IMG/VR virus record: IMGVR_UViG_3300046171_000040
Location: 1 to 37,703 of that record
Length of the DNA stretch: 37,703 bases
Strand: one strand, 5' to 3'
Origin: a virus
The translations under genes and the position numbers were made by a program. Of this stretch, positions 7,557-15,229 are shown one piece after another (the first letter of the stretch is position 1; the number at the start of each line of letters is the position of its first letter). The notes beneath the pieces were generated by a model. That model was not told the origin of the DNA, searched no databases, and saw nothing but the letters and a program-made list of their open reading frames with translations.

Positions 7557-8419
7557 CCGGCAATCTCCATAGCAGTTATAATACTTGGATACATTTCATC
7601 ATCAGCGCCAGTTATAGAATTATGCGTTCTACCAAGATACATTTGAGCAGTACTATAATTATTAAAGTACCGTAGACTATATGTAATAGCAGAAGTAGTA
7701 GAAGGACTATCTAGAAAATGATGATTTATCTGTTGCACTTCATATGCTGAATGACTTCTTTGAGCCATAGAAAAACTTGCCCTTTGAGCATTACTTGATG
7801 CGTCACCGATACCTACAGCGGTGCTATCTCTCATCAATTGAATACTGGTATTTCCTATAGGTGCATGACCCAGTTCAAGTTTAACCATAATAAAAATCTT
7901 ACTAGTAGATGCTGATGGAGTAATAGAAACATTAACAGAAGGTATTGTGTGATATTGTCCAGTAGCGGTTGGAAGAGAAATTGCACTAGTAACAACTGTC
8001 TCTTTAAACTGTATTACAGACCCTGTTGGCATTCTTGCACCAGCAACTGTTCCAGTTAATTTAGATGCGGCCATATCAGCAATCTTTGCATCTGTCACTG
8101 CACTTGGAGCAAGACTTGCAGTACTCACCGTTCCGTCAGTTGGTGTACCGACATTAAGAACGTCACCCAATGCAATGATAAAGTCGATTGAATCTGACGA
8201 GGTTAATGCACTTGAGAATGTAATCTGTGAACCAGAAATTGTAAATGAAGAACCAGGCTTCTGAATAACACCATTGAGTGAAACCAATAATTGATTTGCA
8301 GTAGCAGGTGAAAACGCACCACTGTTCAACTGCAAGTTATAGGTTGCAGTGGCAGAGGCCGTAATCGCATCAAGTACATGATATGCACCTGTGATTGGTT
8401 CTTGTCCTATGAACGGCAT
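7553..8419 (-). CDS. Fibre adaptor/tip protein, MPFIG family (copy 1)
   Basis: A 288-residue protein. Residues 1-95 (MPFIGQEPITGAYHVLDAI, LLVSLNGVIQKPGSSFTISG, ITFSSAL, DFIIALGDVL) form the common phage LNGV.Q.P..sYt.sG beta domain. A linker with AVTDAKI-type repeats (APSAVTDAKIADMAASKLTG) follows. The C-terminal 160 residues are the same SPSTTSAITY...MEIAG domain seen at 4985. A late promoter stands 19 nt upstream and the gene overlaps 7203 by ATGA, so it opens a four-gene cassette (adaptor, chaperone-like, fibre, small partner). It is paralogous to 10184, mainly in the first 150 residues. Confidence 0.7.
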   Translation of the reverse strand: MPFIGQEPITGAYHVLDAITASATATYNLQLNSGAFSPATANQLLVSLNGVIQKPGSSFTISGSQITFSSALTSSDSIDFIIALGDVLNVGTPTDGTVSTASLAPSAVTDAKIADMAASKLTGTVAGARMPTGSVIQFKETVVTSAISLPTATGQYHTIPSVNVSITPSASTSKIFIMVKLELGHAPIGNTSIQLMRDSTAVGIGDASSNAQRASFSMAQRSHSAYEVQQINHHFLDSPSTTSAITYSLRYFNNYSTAQMYLGRTHNSITGADDEMYPSIITAMEIAG

Positions 8420-8438
8420 TATCTAATTTCCTTTTTCA

Positions 8439-8445
8439 TATTTAG
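8439..8445 (-). promoter_or_regulatory. Late promoter CTAAATA overlapping a stop codon
   Basis: CTAAATA 19 nt before the ATG at 8419. Its TAA is the stop codon of the gene at 8442-8657. Confidence 0.7.
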
Positions 8446-8657
8446 TCTGTACTATATGGTTCAACAGAAATTTCAAAAGAATCTGTTTTATCATTGTGAC
8501 GAGAAATAACCTCTGCATAGTGCATATTATCTAAGTCAATAGGTATGTGAGAAGGAACACCGTCAATAATACCAAGAATACCATTTATATTGTCTGTATT
8601 TTTAAGAACTGTTCCATCATCATCTTGATTATATGTATAATATGCTTTTTCAATCAT
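8442..8657 (-). CDS. Small fibre-partner protein, HYxEI family (divergent copy)
   Basis: A 71-residue protein using the ATG at 8657, just 1 nt after the fibre gene's stop; the frame extending to 8711 lies inside that gene. Sequence landmarks are MIEKAYYTYNQDDDG, an acidic insert, then GIIDGVPSHIPIDLDNMHYA with EVISRH. The DG..x.IPID..N.HYAE core matches the other three members, but the QVExGELTI tail is replaced by a different acidic end (FEISVEPYSTD). It follows the second GRRNL fibre. If the family is a fibre chaperone, this divergent tail may track the different fibre C-terminus. Confidence 0.68.
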   Translation of the reverse strand: MIEKAYYTYNQDDDGTVLKNTDNINGILGIIDGVPSHIPIDLDNMHYAEVISRHNDKTDSFEISVEPYSTD

Positions 8658-8658
8658 T

Positions 8659-9786
8659 TTATATCTCCGCTTCTGCTGTATAATGATATCCAAGACCCTC
8701 ATCATTACCACCAGATACTACTAATCCACCAAATCCAGTTGTTCCTCTATGTTGAATACTATTCACACCTTGGTTAGCTGAATGATTAGTTCCAGTGGTA
8801 ATATCTGAAAGATTGTCAGCAGTTCCATTAAGAGAATAAATTGTAACAGTAGGTGTTGACCTCATTCTAGTTACAAACCGTGTTCCAGCATCCATTCTAT
8901 TAGATATATTAACTCCGTCAGTAGTATTTCTGGCAAAAACTGCACCAGCAGTACCATTGTGGCCAGGGGCATTGGTCATATTATAAGATTTTTGATAATA
9001 TCGTTCACAAGACGCAAGCTCTTCTGCTAATGAACGGTGCTCAAATTCTGTCGATACACTGCCAACTTCTAACTGCCAACCAGTAAGATAAATTTCATTA
9101 TTTGTACTATCTGCAAAATTTACTCCAGCACTAGAATAACGAACAGTATTATTACCAGTTTGCCATGTTGAGGTATTATGTGTTCCACTAGAATAATCAG
9201 ACCCTGCTGTTAAATATAAAGTCGCATAAAGTCCATCAGAAGCACCATTTACAATATTTTGTGCAGTATTGCCTGGCACAGTAATTATTTTCTTTTCCCA
9301 TGTATTAGTAGCATCAATTGTAAATGTCGCACCTCTATTATAATAAGTACCACCAGAATTTTTGTGTTGAAATTCTACAGTGACTTGGCCAGTTTTTACA
9401 GATTTAATCCAAAATGAAAAAGTTAATGATTCTGCACTAGATGTTCCCCACTTTAAATGTTGTACATTTTGTCCTTCAATTCTTTGTTGAAATATAAGAT
9501 AAGAAGCAGCAGCAACAGAAGTATCAGCCGAGGTGCAATTTAATTTATAACTATTTCTAAATCCTTCTTCCTCTGGCGATTCTGTAGATTGAGATAATTC
9601 CCATGTACCTAAATCATTAACTTGAAATCTAAACCTATCACAAGTGGAATAGGCATTAAAACTGGTTATACTACCTACTGTAGTTGCTCTCTGGGCTATT
9701 CTCATATCACCGTTGATGATAAGATTCCTACGACCAAGATTTGGTGTAACCTGTCCTTCAATTCCTTGTATTTTACTTAATGGCAT
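8659..9786 (-). CDS. Tail fibre protein, GRRNL family (copy 2)
   Basis: A 375-residue paralogue of 6067, 12186 and 23530. It starts MPLSKIQGIEGQVTPNLGRR, then NLIINGDMRIAQRA, CDRFRF, FSFWIKSVKTGQVTVEFQHK and NTWEKKIITVPGNT. The conserved GWQLEVGSVSTEFEHRSLAE and CERYYQKSY block ends the common body. The last ~110 residues (NAPGHNGTAG onward) are unlike the other copies until the terminal HYTAEAEI. This is the conserved-body, variable-tip arrangement of a receptor-binding fibre. A late promoter is 20 nt upstream, inside the end of the chaperone-like gene, giving this fibre its own transcript. Confidence 0.72.
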   Translation of the reverse strand: MPLSKIQGIEGQVTPNLGRRNLIINGDMRIAQRATTVGSITSFNAYSTCDRFRFQVNDLGTWELSQSTESPEEEGFRNSYKLNCTSADTSVAAASYLIFQQRIEGQNVQHLKWGTSSAESLTFSFWIKSVKTGQVTVEFQHKNSGGTYYNRGATFTIDATNTWEKKIITVPGNTAQNIVNGASDGLYATLYLTAGSDYSSGTHNTSTWQTGNNTVRYSSAGVNFADSTNNEIYLTGWQLEVGSVSTEFEHRSLAEELASCERYYQKSYNMTNAPGHNGTAGAVFARNTTDGVNISNRMDAGTRFVTRMRSTPTVTIYSLNGTADNLSDITTGTNHSANQGVNSIQHRGTTGFGGLVVSGGNDEGLGYHYTAEAEI

Positions 9787-9806
9787 CTGCGTTTCCTATT
9801 TCTCTA

Positions 9807-9814
9807 TATTTATT
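9807..9814 (-). promoter_or_regulatory. Late promoter AATAAATA overlapping a stop codon
   Basis: AATAAATA 20 nt upstream of the ATG at 9786. Its first TAA is the stop codon of the gene at 9810-10187. Confidence 0.68.
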
Positions 9815-10187
9815 CTGGTTTCGTAGGCCATGTTACATCATCCAGTGATGTTGCACTATTGGTGATATCTCTAAGTGCTTGTCTGTATGTTTTCCAATCT
9901 GCATCATTTGAAAGAGTAACATCTCTACTCTGTGTCCAATCTGATTGTTGTAATAACAAATCTCTTTCAATACGAACTTCATTGATAGGTTCGGCATCTT
10001 CTAATTCTTTTTTCTTTTTAATTATTTGTGACCATGTAACACCAAAATCAGTTGTCTTAGATGACCATCCACCAGAACCATCTGCTTTTCTAAACATTGA
10101 TTTGAATTCAGATTCATTCGCTGGTTCACCACGAAGTTCCCACTCAGAAATACCTAGAGCCACAATTGCGTCAGAAACATAAATCAT
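9810..10187 (-). CDS. Phage tail assembly chaperone-like protein (copy 2)
   Basis: A 125-residue protein. The N-terminal half (MIYVSDAIVALGISEWELRG, ADGSGGWSSKTTDFGVTWSQ) is unlike copy 1. The C-terminal half (ERDLLLQQSDWTQSRDVTLS, then DWKTYRQALRDITNSATSLD) fits the Phage_tail_APC family, and its coding DNA includes 56 bases identical to copy 1. The basic/acidic stretch KKKKELEDAE suggests a short coiled coil. It overlaps the adaptor gene at 10184 by ATGA and precedes the copy 2 fibre. Expected to act in assembly of that fibre. Confidence 0.7.
   Translation of the reverse strand: MIYVSDAIVALGISEWELRGEPANESEFKSMFRKADGSGGWSSKTTDFGVTWSQIIKKKKELEDAEPINEVRIERDLLLQQSDWTQSRDVTLSNDADWKTYRQALRDITNSATSLDDVTWPTKPE
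9844..9899. repeat. 56-bp direct repeat, copy 2
   Basis: Identical to 7234-7289, in the same orientation and the same codon frame. Confidence 0.9.
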
Positions 10188-11011
10188 ACTTTTATCTCCA
10201 TAATTATAAGTTTGTGATGAGTACCATTTCCTATTCTGAATGTTCCACTAACTTGATTAATTATTGCAATACCATAATATCTTTGTCCAGACATTGAATT
10301 GTGTGTTGCATCAGCCAACTGTGAGAAGACTTGGATATTTCCAGTATGAGATTCTGCTTCATAGTTCTCACCTCTACCATATTCACTACAAATTCTTACA
10401 AATTCTTGAGAATATTGATTTGCAGTAGAACCATAATAAACTCTGGCAAAACCACGACCAGTAGCAATATCACATTCTCCAAGTTGTGCATAAATTAAAA
10501 TTTTATTACTATCAGATATGGGTGTAAATGTAGTTTCGCAGAGTTCCGTATATGAACTTGTAGAACTATTGGTATGAAGACTACTATCAGTTACAACAAC
10601 AGTTTGAACAACTGAACCAGCAGGAACTTGTGCAGCTGGTAATGTTCCAGTTGTAACTTTAGATGCAGAAACACCAGAGGCAATCTTTGCATCTGTCACT
10701 GCACTTGCTTGAATCTTTGCAGTAGAGATAGTATCATTGGCAGGCACAACAGAACTCTCATGCGTACCAGCAATGTGAAGAACATAGAAGTTCAATCCAC
10801 TTGCGGGCGCTTCTGACATAGTAAGTGTTGTACCAGAAACCGTATAGGCATCAGTCGGCTCTTGTCTTACGTTACCCAAGAACACCGCAATATCATTTGC
10901 GTTTGCAACTTGTTTTGATAACGTGAATGCAGTTGTAGAACCGTTTGGTGTTAAATCATCTTTGACGATTGATGCAAAACCAGCGGTTGGTGATTTACCT
11001 ATAAAGGGCAT
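10184..11011 (-). CDS. Fibre adaptor/tip protein, MPFIG family (copy 2)
   Basis: A 275-residue protein. The ATG at 11011 gives MPFIGKSPTAGF and matches the start of copy 1; the TTG one codon earlier is not needed. Residues 1-90 contain the FTLSKQVANANDIAVFLGNV / RQEPTDAYTVSGTTLTMSEA beta domain, then AVTDAKIASGVSASKV repeats. The C-terminal domain is only distantly related to copy 1 (FTPISDSNKILIYAQLGECD, ...LIIMEIKV). It opens the upstream copy of the four-gene cassette. Likely links a fibre to the baseplate or acts as a tip. Confidence 0.68.
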   Translation of the reverse strand: MPFIGKSPTAGFASIVKDDLTPNGSTTAFTLSKQVANANDIAVFLGNVRQEPTDAYTVSGTTLTMSEAPASGLNFYVLHIAGTHESSVVPANDTISTAKIQASAVTDAKIASGVSASKVTTGTLPAAQVPAGSVVQTVVVTDSSLHTNSSTSSYTELCETTFTPISDSNKILIYAQLGECDIATGRGFARVYYGSTANQYSQEFVRICSEYGRGENYEAESHTGNIQVFSQLADATHNSMSGQRYYGIAIINQVSGTFRIGNGTHHKLIIMEIKV

Positions 11012-11021
11012 CAATTGTCTC

Positions 11022-11357
11022 CTATGTTATTTGCATTACACCCAGAACGGCGTCAAGTGCTGACCCTGTTCCAGCTTTAACTTTGAGGATGTCTCCTGCC
11101 TCTAAAATATATTTCTGACCAGCGAATACCTCAAGTGTGGTGTTTGCTGGGATGGAGACATTTTCCAAAAGTTGTCTGGTTGCATTTGAGTCTGAACTGT
11201 CTGTAAACTGACACTGTACTGTCACTGCATTCGTTGTTTTGTTTGCAAGAGATAAACCTAACACAACTGTAGTAGTTGCGGCCGGTGTTGTGTACAATGT
11301 AGAATACGAACCGTTAGCGACATTTGCGACTGAAGCGTTTTTAAATGTGTTTGCCAT
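11022..11357 (-). CDS. Conserved small structural protein
   Basis: A 111-residue, beta-rich protein beginning MANTFKNASVANVANGSYST, with VLGLSLANKT, VSIPANTTLEVFAGQKYILE and DILKVKAGTGSALDAVLGV. Its ends align with the 200-residue protein at 14179 (MANNFVNSF...IPASATLKVVAGQKVVLNSN... DIVAGILQEVT), so the two are paralogues, the longer one having an extra inserted domain. The family is known to me only as conserved virion or hypothetical protein of marine myoviruses. Confidence 0.62.
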   Translation of the reverse strand: MANTFKNASVANVANGSYSTLYTTPAATTTVVLGLSLANKTTNAVTVQCQFTDSSDSNATRQLLENVSIPANTTLEVFAGQKYILEAGDILKVKAGTGSALDAVLGVMQIT

Positions 11358-11361
11358 ATTT

Positions 11362-11976
11362 CTATCCTAAAGCGATTGCTAATGCAGTTGCATCATCTGC
11401 TGGGTCAAAACTCAATTTAACTTGAGTAATTGCTCCATCTGCAACAGTATTTAGTGTGTTCTGTTGTGATAACTGTATTACTTGAATGTTATTTGTTCCA
11501 GTGGGTGGAGCAGAAGTAAATGTCAAAGTACTACCCACTAACCTGTGTATGCATAACTTGAACCATACCTCTGATAAACATTATCGACAAACACCATGAA
11601 GTTTGCAGCGTTCGCTGCGGCAGGTGTCTGTGTTAATGTAAATTGCGGTTTAACTGTTATCACCATTAAATTCATCAATGTGTGGTGACGCCTGTGCAAG
11701 TGCGGCAGATAATAATTGTCTACCCATATATACAATAAAAATTCTTGCACCGTTTGATGGTACGTCTGCGAAGTTAATCTTTGGACTACCAGATGCCATT
11801 TGAATCGAGAATGCATATTCTGGTTCTTGAACAATACCATCAAGAGACACCAACAACTGACCAGCCTGACCAACAGGGTAGTCGAGGTCAAAAGTTGAGT
11901 TAGTGCCGTCACCAGTAATTAACTGTTTTTCAAATGCACCGTATGATGGGTCTAATCCAATATATGATTCTGACAT
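11362..11976 (-). CDS. Fibre adaptor protein with two Q.P-type beta domains, frameshifted
   Basis: The ATG at 11976 opens MSESYIGLDPSYGAFEKQLI with LLVSLDGIVQEPEYAFSIQM, which stops near 11650. The chain goes on in a second frame (FTLTQTPAAANAANFMVFVD, VYQRYGSSYAYT) and then a third (GSTLTFTSAPPTGTNNIQVI ... ATALAIALG, stop 11362-11364). Removing one base at each of three short runs (AGTTAAA, CAGGTT, GTGGGTA) restores DNSKPQFTLT and YAYTVSGSTLTF, matching family consensus. The restored protein has about 204 residues in two domains. A late promoter lies 18 nt upstream. Three homopolymer insertions in 150 nt point to sequence error or recent decay. Confidence 0.65.
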
Positions 11977-11979
11977 TTC

Positions 11980-12012
11980 TTTTTCCTATAATGTTATTTA
12001 TTCTGCATCTGC
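11980..12012. repeat. 33-bp direct repeat, copy 1
   Basis: Identical to 23326-23358. It spans the end of a small HYxEI gene, its stop-codon late promoter and the ribosome-binding region of the next gene. Confidence 0.88.
11995..12002 (-). promoter_or_regulatory. Late promoter AATAAATA overlapping a stop codon
   Basis: AATAAATA 18 nt before the ATG at 11976. Its first TAA is the stop of the small gene at 11998-12183. Confidence 0.7.
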
Positions 12013-12183
12013 AATTGTTAATTCGCCTGCTTCAACTTGGCGCATGATTTCGTCATAGTGAGTATTGCCCACATAAATTGGAACATCCATTGTGACTCCA
12101 TCTACTACAATTTTGATGGTGTCATTTTGGTTCGTCATTGGGTTCACAACATATTTAGCAGACGTAATGTTTATCTCGTTCAT
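11998..12183 (-). CDS. Small fibre-partner protein, HYxEI family
   Basis: A 61-residue protein: MNEINITSAKYVVNPMTNQN, TIKIVVDGVTMDVPIYVGNT, HYDEIMRQVEAGELTIADAE. It is the closest relative of the 57- and 58-residue members at 5891 and 23344. It begins 2 nt after the stop of the 406-residue fibre, so expression is coupled to it. The length fits a compact alpha/beta fold. I infer a chaperone or cap for the preceding fibre's variable end. It could equally be a minor virion subunit. Confidence 0.72.
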   Translation of the reverse strand: MNEINITSAKYVVNPMTNQNDTIKIVVDGVTMDVPIYVGNTHYDEIMRQVEAGELTIADAE

Positions 12184-12185
12184 GT

Positions 12186-13406
12186 CTATAACTCCGCAGA
12201 TGCCGTAAAGATTGCATAATGGTCTTCGTCATTTGAATTACTAACATTCCCTGTAGGATGAAGATTGAAGCCTCTGTCTCCAATATTTACTGCGCTGCCG
12301 TCATAACTTGCAAAAGAACCTCCAGTAATCTTTCCAGAAGTGCCACCATAGTGATACAAAACTATGGTAGGCTCTGACCGCATTGTCACAGGGTACTGTC
12401 CTGCACTCCAGAATGGTCTATTTGAAGTAGAAGTTCCTCCAGAAACAGACGCAGCACCTTTCAAATTATTTACGCTGCCCGATGCGCCGGGTGCTATATC
12501 GTAGTTGTAGCTTTTGCAGAAATACCGCTGACACAGAGTCAGTTCCTCGCCAAAGCTGCGGTGTTCAAAATCTGTGGCAGCATCGCCAAGTTCCCACTGA
12601 ACCCCAGTTACATAAAAGTTGTTACTTGTGTTATCCAAAGCGTTGACCTGACCAACAACACGGTTTGCTGATGTGGCAGAAGCCCAAGTCGTGTTTAATG
12701 TTCCGCTAGTAAAATTAGAACCAGCCGCCAACCACCACTGTAAAATTAAAGAACGTGCATTGTCGTTATCCATTGCGCCGCTTGTGTCGGCTGGAAACGT
12801 AACAGTTTTGTATTCCCAAGTATCAGCAGATGAAACAGTGTATGATTTACTTACTTGTCTAGTGTTGTCTGTATCATACAACTCAACTATGTAAGTGCCT
12901 GTCTTAGTGGTTTTAACCCAAAACTGCACAGTCACTTGTTCTGCGTTTGATGTGCCTTTTTTAATACTCTGTAGGTTTTGTCCTTCAAATGCTTGTCTAA
13001 AAATGTAACCATCGCCAGCACCCATAGCGGCATCGGCTGTAGTTACATCTAGTTTAAAACTTTTTGCAAACCCCTGGCCAGTAGGTACATCTGTTGATTG
13101 CTGTAAATTATATGCGGCACTGCCGCCAGTAGTAGCTACATCCCATCTATCCAAAGAATATCTGTTGCCAGAAGAAACAGATTGATTGCCTCTTTGATGA
13201 ACTTGCATGGCGCCGTTGATGATAAGATTCCTACGTCCAAGATTTAATGCCTTTGCAGAGGTTACTGCGTTATCGGCAACCTTTGCGGTTGTCACTGCAC
13301 CAGCAGCAATTTTTGCAGTTGTTACTGCACCATCCTCAAGGTCACCAACTTTAACTGTAGTGTCTGTGTTAAGAAGTTCTGCGAGATTTTTTGCGTTAGT
13401 TGCCAT
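12186..13406 (-). CDS. Tail fibre protein, GRRNL family (copy 3)
   Basis: A 406-residue protein. The N-terminal 55 residues hold DGAVTTAKIAAGAVTTAKVA and DNAVTSAKALNL repeats, almost the same as in copy 4. Then GRRNLIINGAMQVHQRGNQ, LDRWDVAT, VQFWVKTTKTGTYIVELYDT, TWEYKTVTFPADTSG, and the conserved GVQWELGDAATDFEHRSFGE / LCQRYFCKSY block. A variable ~120-residue C-terminus ends in FTASAEL. The ATG at 13406 overlaps the upstream stop (TAATG). Probable host-binding fibre; ligand unknown. Confidence 0.72.
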   Translation of the reverse strand: MATNAKNLAELLNTDTTVKVGDLEDGAVTTAKIAAGAVTTAKVADNAVTSAKALNLGRRNLIINGAMQVHQRGNQSVSSGNRYSLDRWDVATTGGSAAYNLQQSTDVPTGQGFAKSFKLDVTTADAAMGAGDGYIFRQAFEGQNLQSIKKGTSNAEQVTVQFWVKTTKTGTYIVELYDTDNTRQVSKSYTVSSADTWEYKTVTFPADTSGAMDNDNARSLILQWWLAAGSNFTSGTLNTTWASATSANRVVGQVNALDNTSNNFYVTGVQWELGDAATDFEHRSFGEELTLCQRYFCKSYNYDIAPGASGSVNNLKGAASVSGGTSTSNRPFWSAGQYPVTMRSEPTIVLYHYGGTSGKITGGSFASYDGSAVNIGDRGFNLHPTGNVSNSNDEDHYAIFTASAEL

Positions 13407-14179
13407 TATACTTGATACCTCACCATTATGTTTGAACTATTTAGTGGAGTAAAGGTGAACGTCAGAGTTACACCAGAAATTCCGTAGTCCGTTGTTGGTT
13501 GCATACAAATACCATTGTAAAATACAAATGCGTCATTAACGGCCACTGCATTAGAAAGAGTGAATGCTGTTGATGACCCATTACCTGTAAAGGTGTCTAA
13601 TTGATAACCTGTACTTCTTCTTTGAACTCCACGGAATCCAAGATGTTTCACTTCAATCTCTGCGTTGTTTGCTACGTTTGCAGTAAAGGTTAAAGTTGCA
13701 CCAGATATACCATAGTTTGTTGATGACTTCTGAAGAATACCATCAACGAACACCATAACACTAGATGCACTAGTTGGTGTTTCACTTAATGTATATGCGG
13801 CGGTCGAACCATTACCTGTGAACGTGTCAGTAGGAAATGTCTTCATGTTTGCTTCTAGTTCGTTGATACCAACTGAGCCAGGAGCAGGTTTTCTAGTATA
13901 TGTTCCGATACCATGATGCACTACATAAATCTTTTCACCAAGAGCAGGTGCAGAATCAAACTTTAGAATTTTAGGAAGGTTATTACTATCGTCAATAATG
14001 GTGTATGCAGAAGTTGGTTCTTGAACAATGTTTGATAACACGACCATAACATTATCCTCGTTACCGCCAGGCACTTCATTCGTCAGAGTGAATTGAGTGG
14101 CAGAACCAGTTCCAGTAAAATCCTCTTTGACAAAGGATGGACTTAACCTATTTGTTGCTTGTACACCAATATAAGACAT
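13406..14179 (-). CDS. Fibre adaptor protein with three repeated beta domains
   Basis: A 257-residue protein built from three copies of one ~80-residue domain: DFTGTGSATQFTLTNEV (about 19-95), DTFTGNGSTAAYTLSETP (about 115-180) and DTFTGNGSSTAFTLSNAV (about 193-257). The later two close with YGISGATLTF and YGISGVTLTF. This is the same domain type as at 7553, 10184 and 11362. It starts MSYIGVQATNRLSP and is tied to its neighbours by one-base TAATG overlaps on both sides. Likely a baseplate-to-fibre connector. No catalytic motif. Confidence 0.66.
   Translation of the reverse strand: MSYIGVQATNRLSPSFVKEDFTGTGSATQFTLTNEVPGGNEDNVMVVLSNIVQEPTSAYTIIDDSNNLPKILKFDSAPALGEKIYVVHHGIGTYTRKPAPGSVGINELEANMKTFPTDTFTGNGSTAAYTLSETPTSASSVMVFVDGILQKSSTNYGISGATLTFTANVANNAEIEVKHLGFRGVQRRSTGYQLDTFTGNGSSTAFTLSNAVAVNDAFVFYNGICMQPTTDYGISGVTLTFTFTPLNSSNIMVRYQV
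13438..13444 (-). promoter_or_regulatory. Possible late promoter CTAAATA inside the upstream gene
   Basis: CTAAATA 31 nt before the ATG at 13406, inside the 3' end of the preceding gene. The spacing is longer than the usual 18-20 nt. Confidence 0.4.
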
Positions 14180-14781
14180 TACGTTACTTCCTGTAGAATT
14201 CCAGCGACAATATCACAAGTGCCTGCACTTGCGTATGCGATTACCTTATCGTTTGAGTTTAGAACAACCTTCTGTCCAGCAACCACTTTCAAAGTAGCAC
14301 TGGCAGGGATAGGAGCATCTTTTACAATGTGATACGCCTTGTAAATTAAGATTGTTCCACCAGCAGAACCGTCTGCCGCACCAGAGTTTTGTGCGTATGT
14401 AAATGTTGTTGCACTTGGTACGGATGCTACCTTGTACACACCATTCACAAAGTTTGTTGATGAACCTGTAACATTCACATACATACCGACCTTTAGTCCG
14501 TGTGCAGATGCAGTTGTTACGGTTGCAACGTCTGAAGAAGATGCAATACTAGAAACTGTTCCTAGTGTCGCACTTGTATCTTGAATAAATGCAGATACCG
14601 TGATACCAGAAGTTCCAGTGTTCGCTGCGTCCAGTTCGATGAGAATCGAATTGACTCCACTTGAACCGTTGTTCGCAGTATAAACTGTTTGCGGCCCAGT
14701 TGAAGTATCTGACGCATCCGACTGATAGAACTCACCAGCAGTCACAATACTTGCAAAACTGTTTACGAAATTGTTTGCCAT
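14179..14781 (-). CDS. Structural protein, 200 aa, paralogue of the 111-aa protein
   Basis: Residues 1-70 (MANNFVNSFASIVTAGEFYQ, SILIELDAANTG) and 150-200 (IPASATLKVVAGQKVVLNSN, DIVAGILQEVT) align with the 111-residue protein at 11022. Between them, at about 80-135, an extra domain is inserted: VATVTTASAHGLKVGMYVNV, NGVYKVASV, TFTYAQ. This HGL..G..V.V.G....NG.y.V module is common in phage tail proteins. It overlaps 13406 by one base. Probably a virion component linked to the fibres; function unknown. Confidence 0.62.
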   Translation of the reverse strand: MANNFVNSFASIVTAGEFYQSDASDTSTGPQTVYTANNGSSGVNSILIELDAANTGTSGITVSAFIQDTSATLGTVSSIASSSDVATVTTASAHGLKVGMYVNVTGSSTNFVNGVYKVASVPSATTFTYAQNSGAADGSAGGTILIYKAYHIVKDAPIPASATLKVVAGQKVVLNSNDKVIAYASAGTCDIVAGILQEVT

Positions 14782-14794
14782 TTTTACCTTCCTG

Positions 14795-15229
14795 TTATCC
14801 TAATGCAACGGCAAGAGCAATACCAAATCCTTCAGTAGATATTACTCCACCAATTGTTGGAAATGTTAATGTTCCTGTCATTCCACTGTTTGTAAAACCT
14901 GTTCCGACATTGATAGTGTTTGCAAGTGCAAAAGTGACTTGGTTATTACCATCACTTGTCGTTGTTATTTGATTTGCAGTTCCTTGAAAGTCAAGAGATT
15001 CACTCTCACTTACAGAACCAGCAGAACCACTATCAGCAGTAAAATCTAAATCAGTGTTACCAACTGCTGTGTTCAATAATGTGATTGCTTCTACCACATC
15101 TGTAGCAGATGCGATAATTCCAGATGCACCAGTAACATTAGCGATGTCACCAACATCAGTTGCGAGTTCGTTAAATTCTACTCTCCACTCTTCAAAAGTG
15201 AAGGATGCTGGTGCGTTTCTATCTGCCAT
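14795..15229 (-). CDS. Fibre-region protein with FEEWR N-terminus
   Basis: A 144-residue protein starting MADRNAPASFTFEEWRVEFN, then ELATDVGDI. This N-terminus recurs on marine myovirus fibre proteins and is probably a baseplate attachment element. The remainder is beta-rich (SGSAGSVSESESLDFQGTAN, TINVGTGFTNSGMTGTLTFP) and ends EGFGIALAVALG, like the ends of the proteins at 241 and 11362. It is short compared with related fibre proteins, so it may be a truncated fibre in which attachment and C-terminal parts remain. It overlaps the coiled-coil gene upstream by 11 nt. Confidence 0.6.
   Translation of the reverse strand: MADRNAPASFTFEEWRVEFNELATDVGDIANVTGASGIIASATDVVEAITLLNTAVGNTDLDFTADSGSAGSVSESESLDFQGTANQITTTSDGNNQVTFALANTINVGTGFTNSGMTGTLTFPTIGGVISTEGFGIALAVALG

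Noticed and set aside
11538-11912. A separate 124-codon gene
   Set aside because: Only its last third resembles protein (the adaptor domain). The rest is an out-of-frame reading of the overlapping gene at 11362-11976.
241-15229. Diversity-generating retroelement as a source of fibre tip variation
   Set aside because: No reverse transcriptase and no short variable/template repeat pair is visible. The variation between fibre copies covers whole C-terminal domains.
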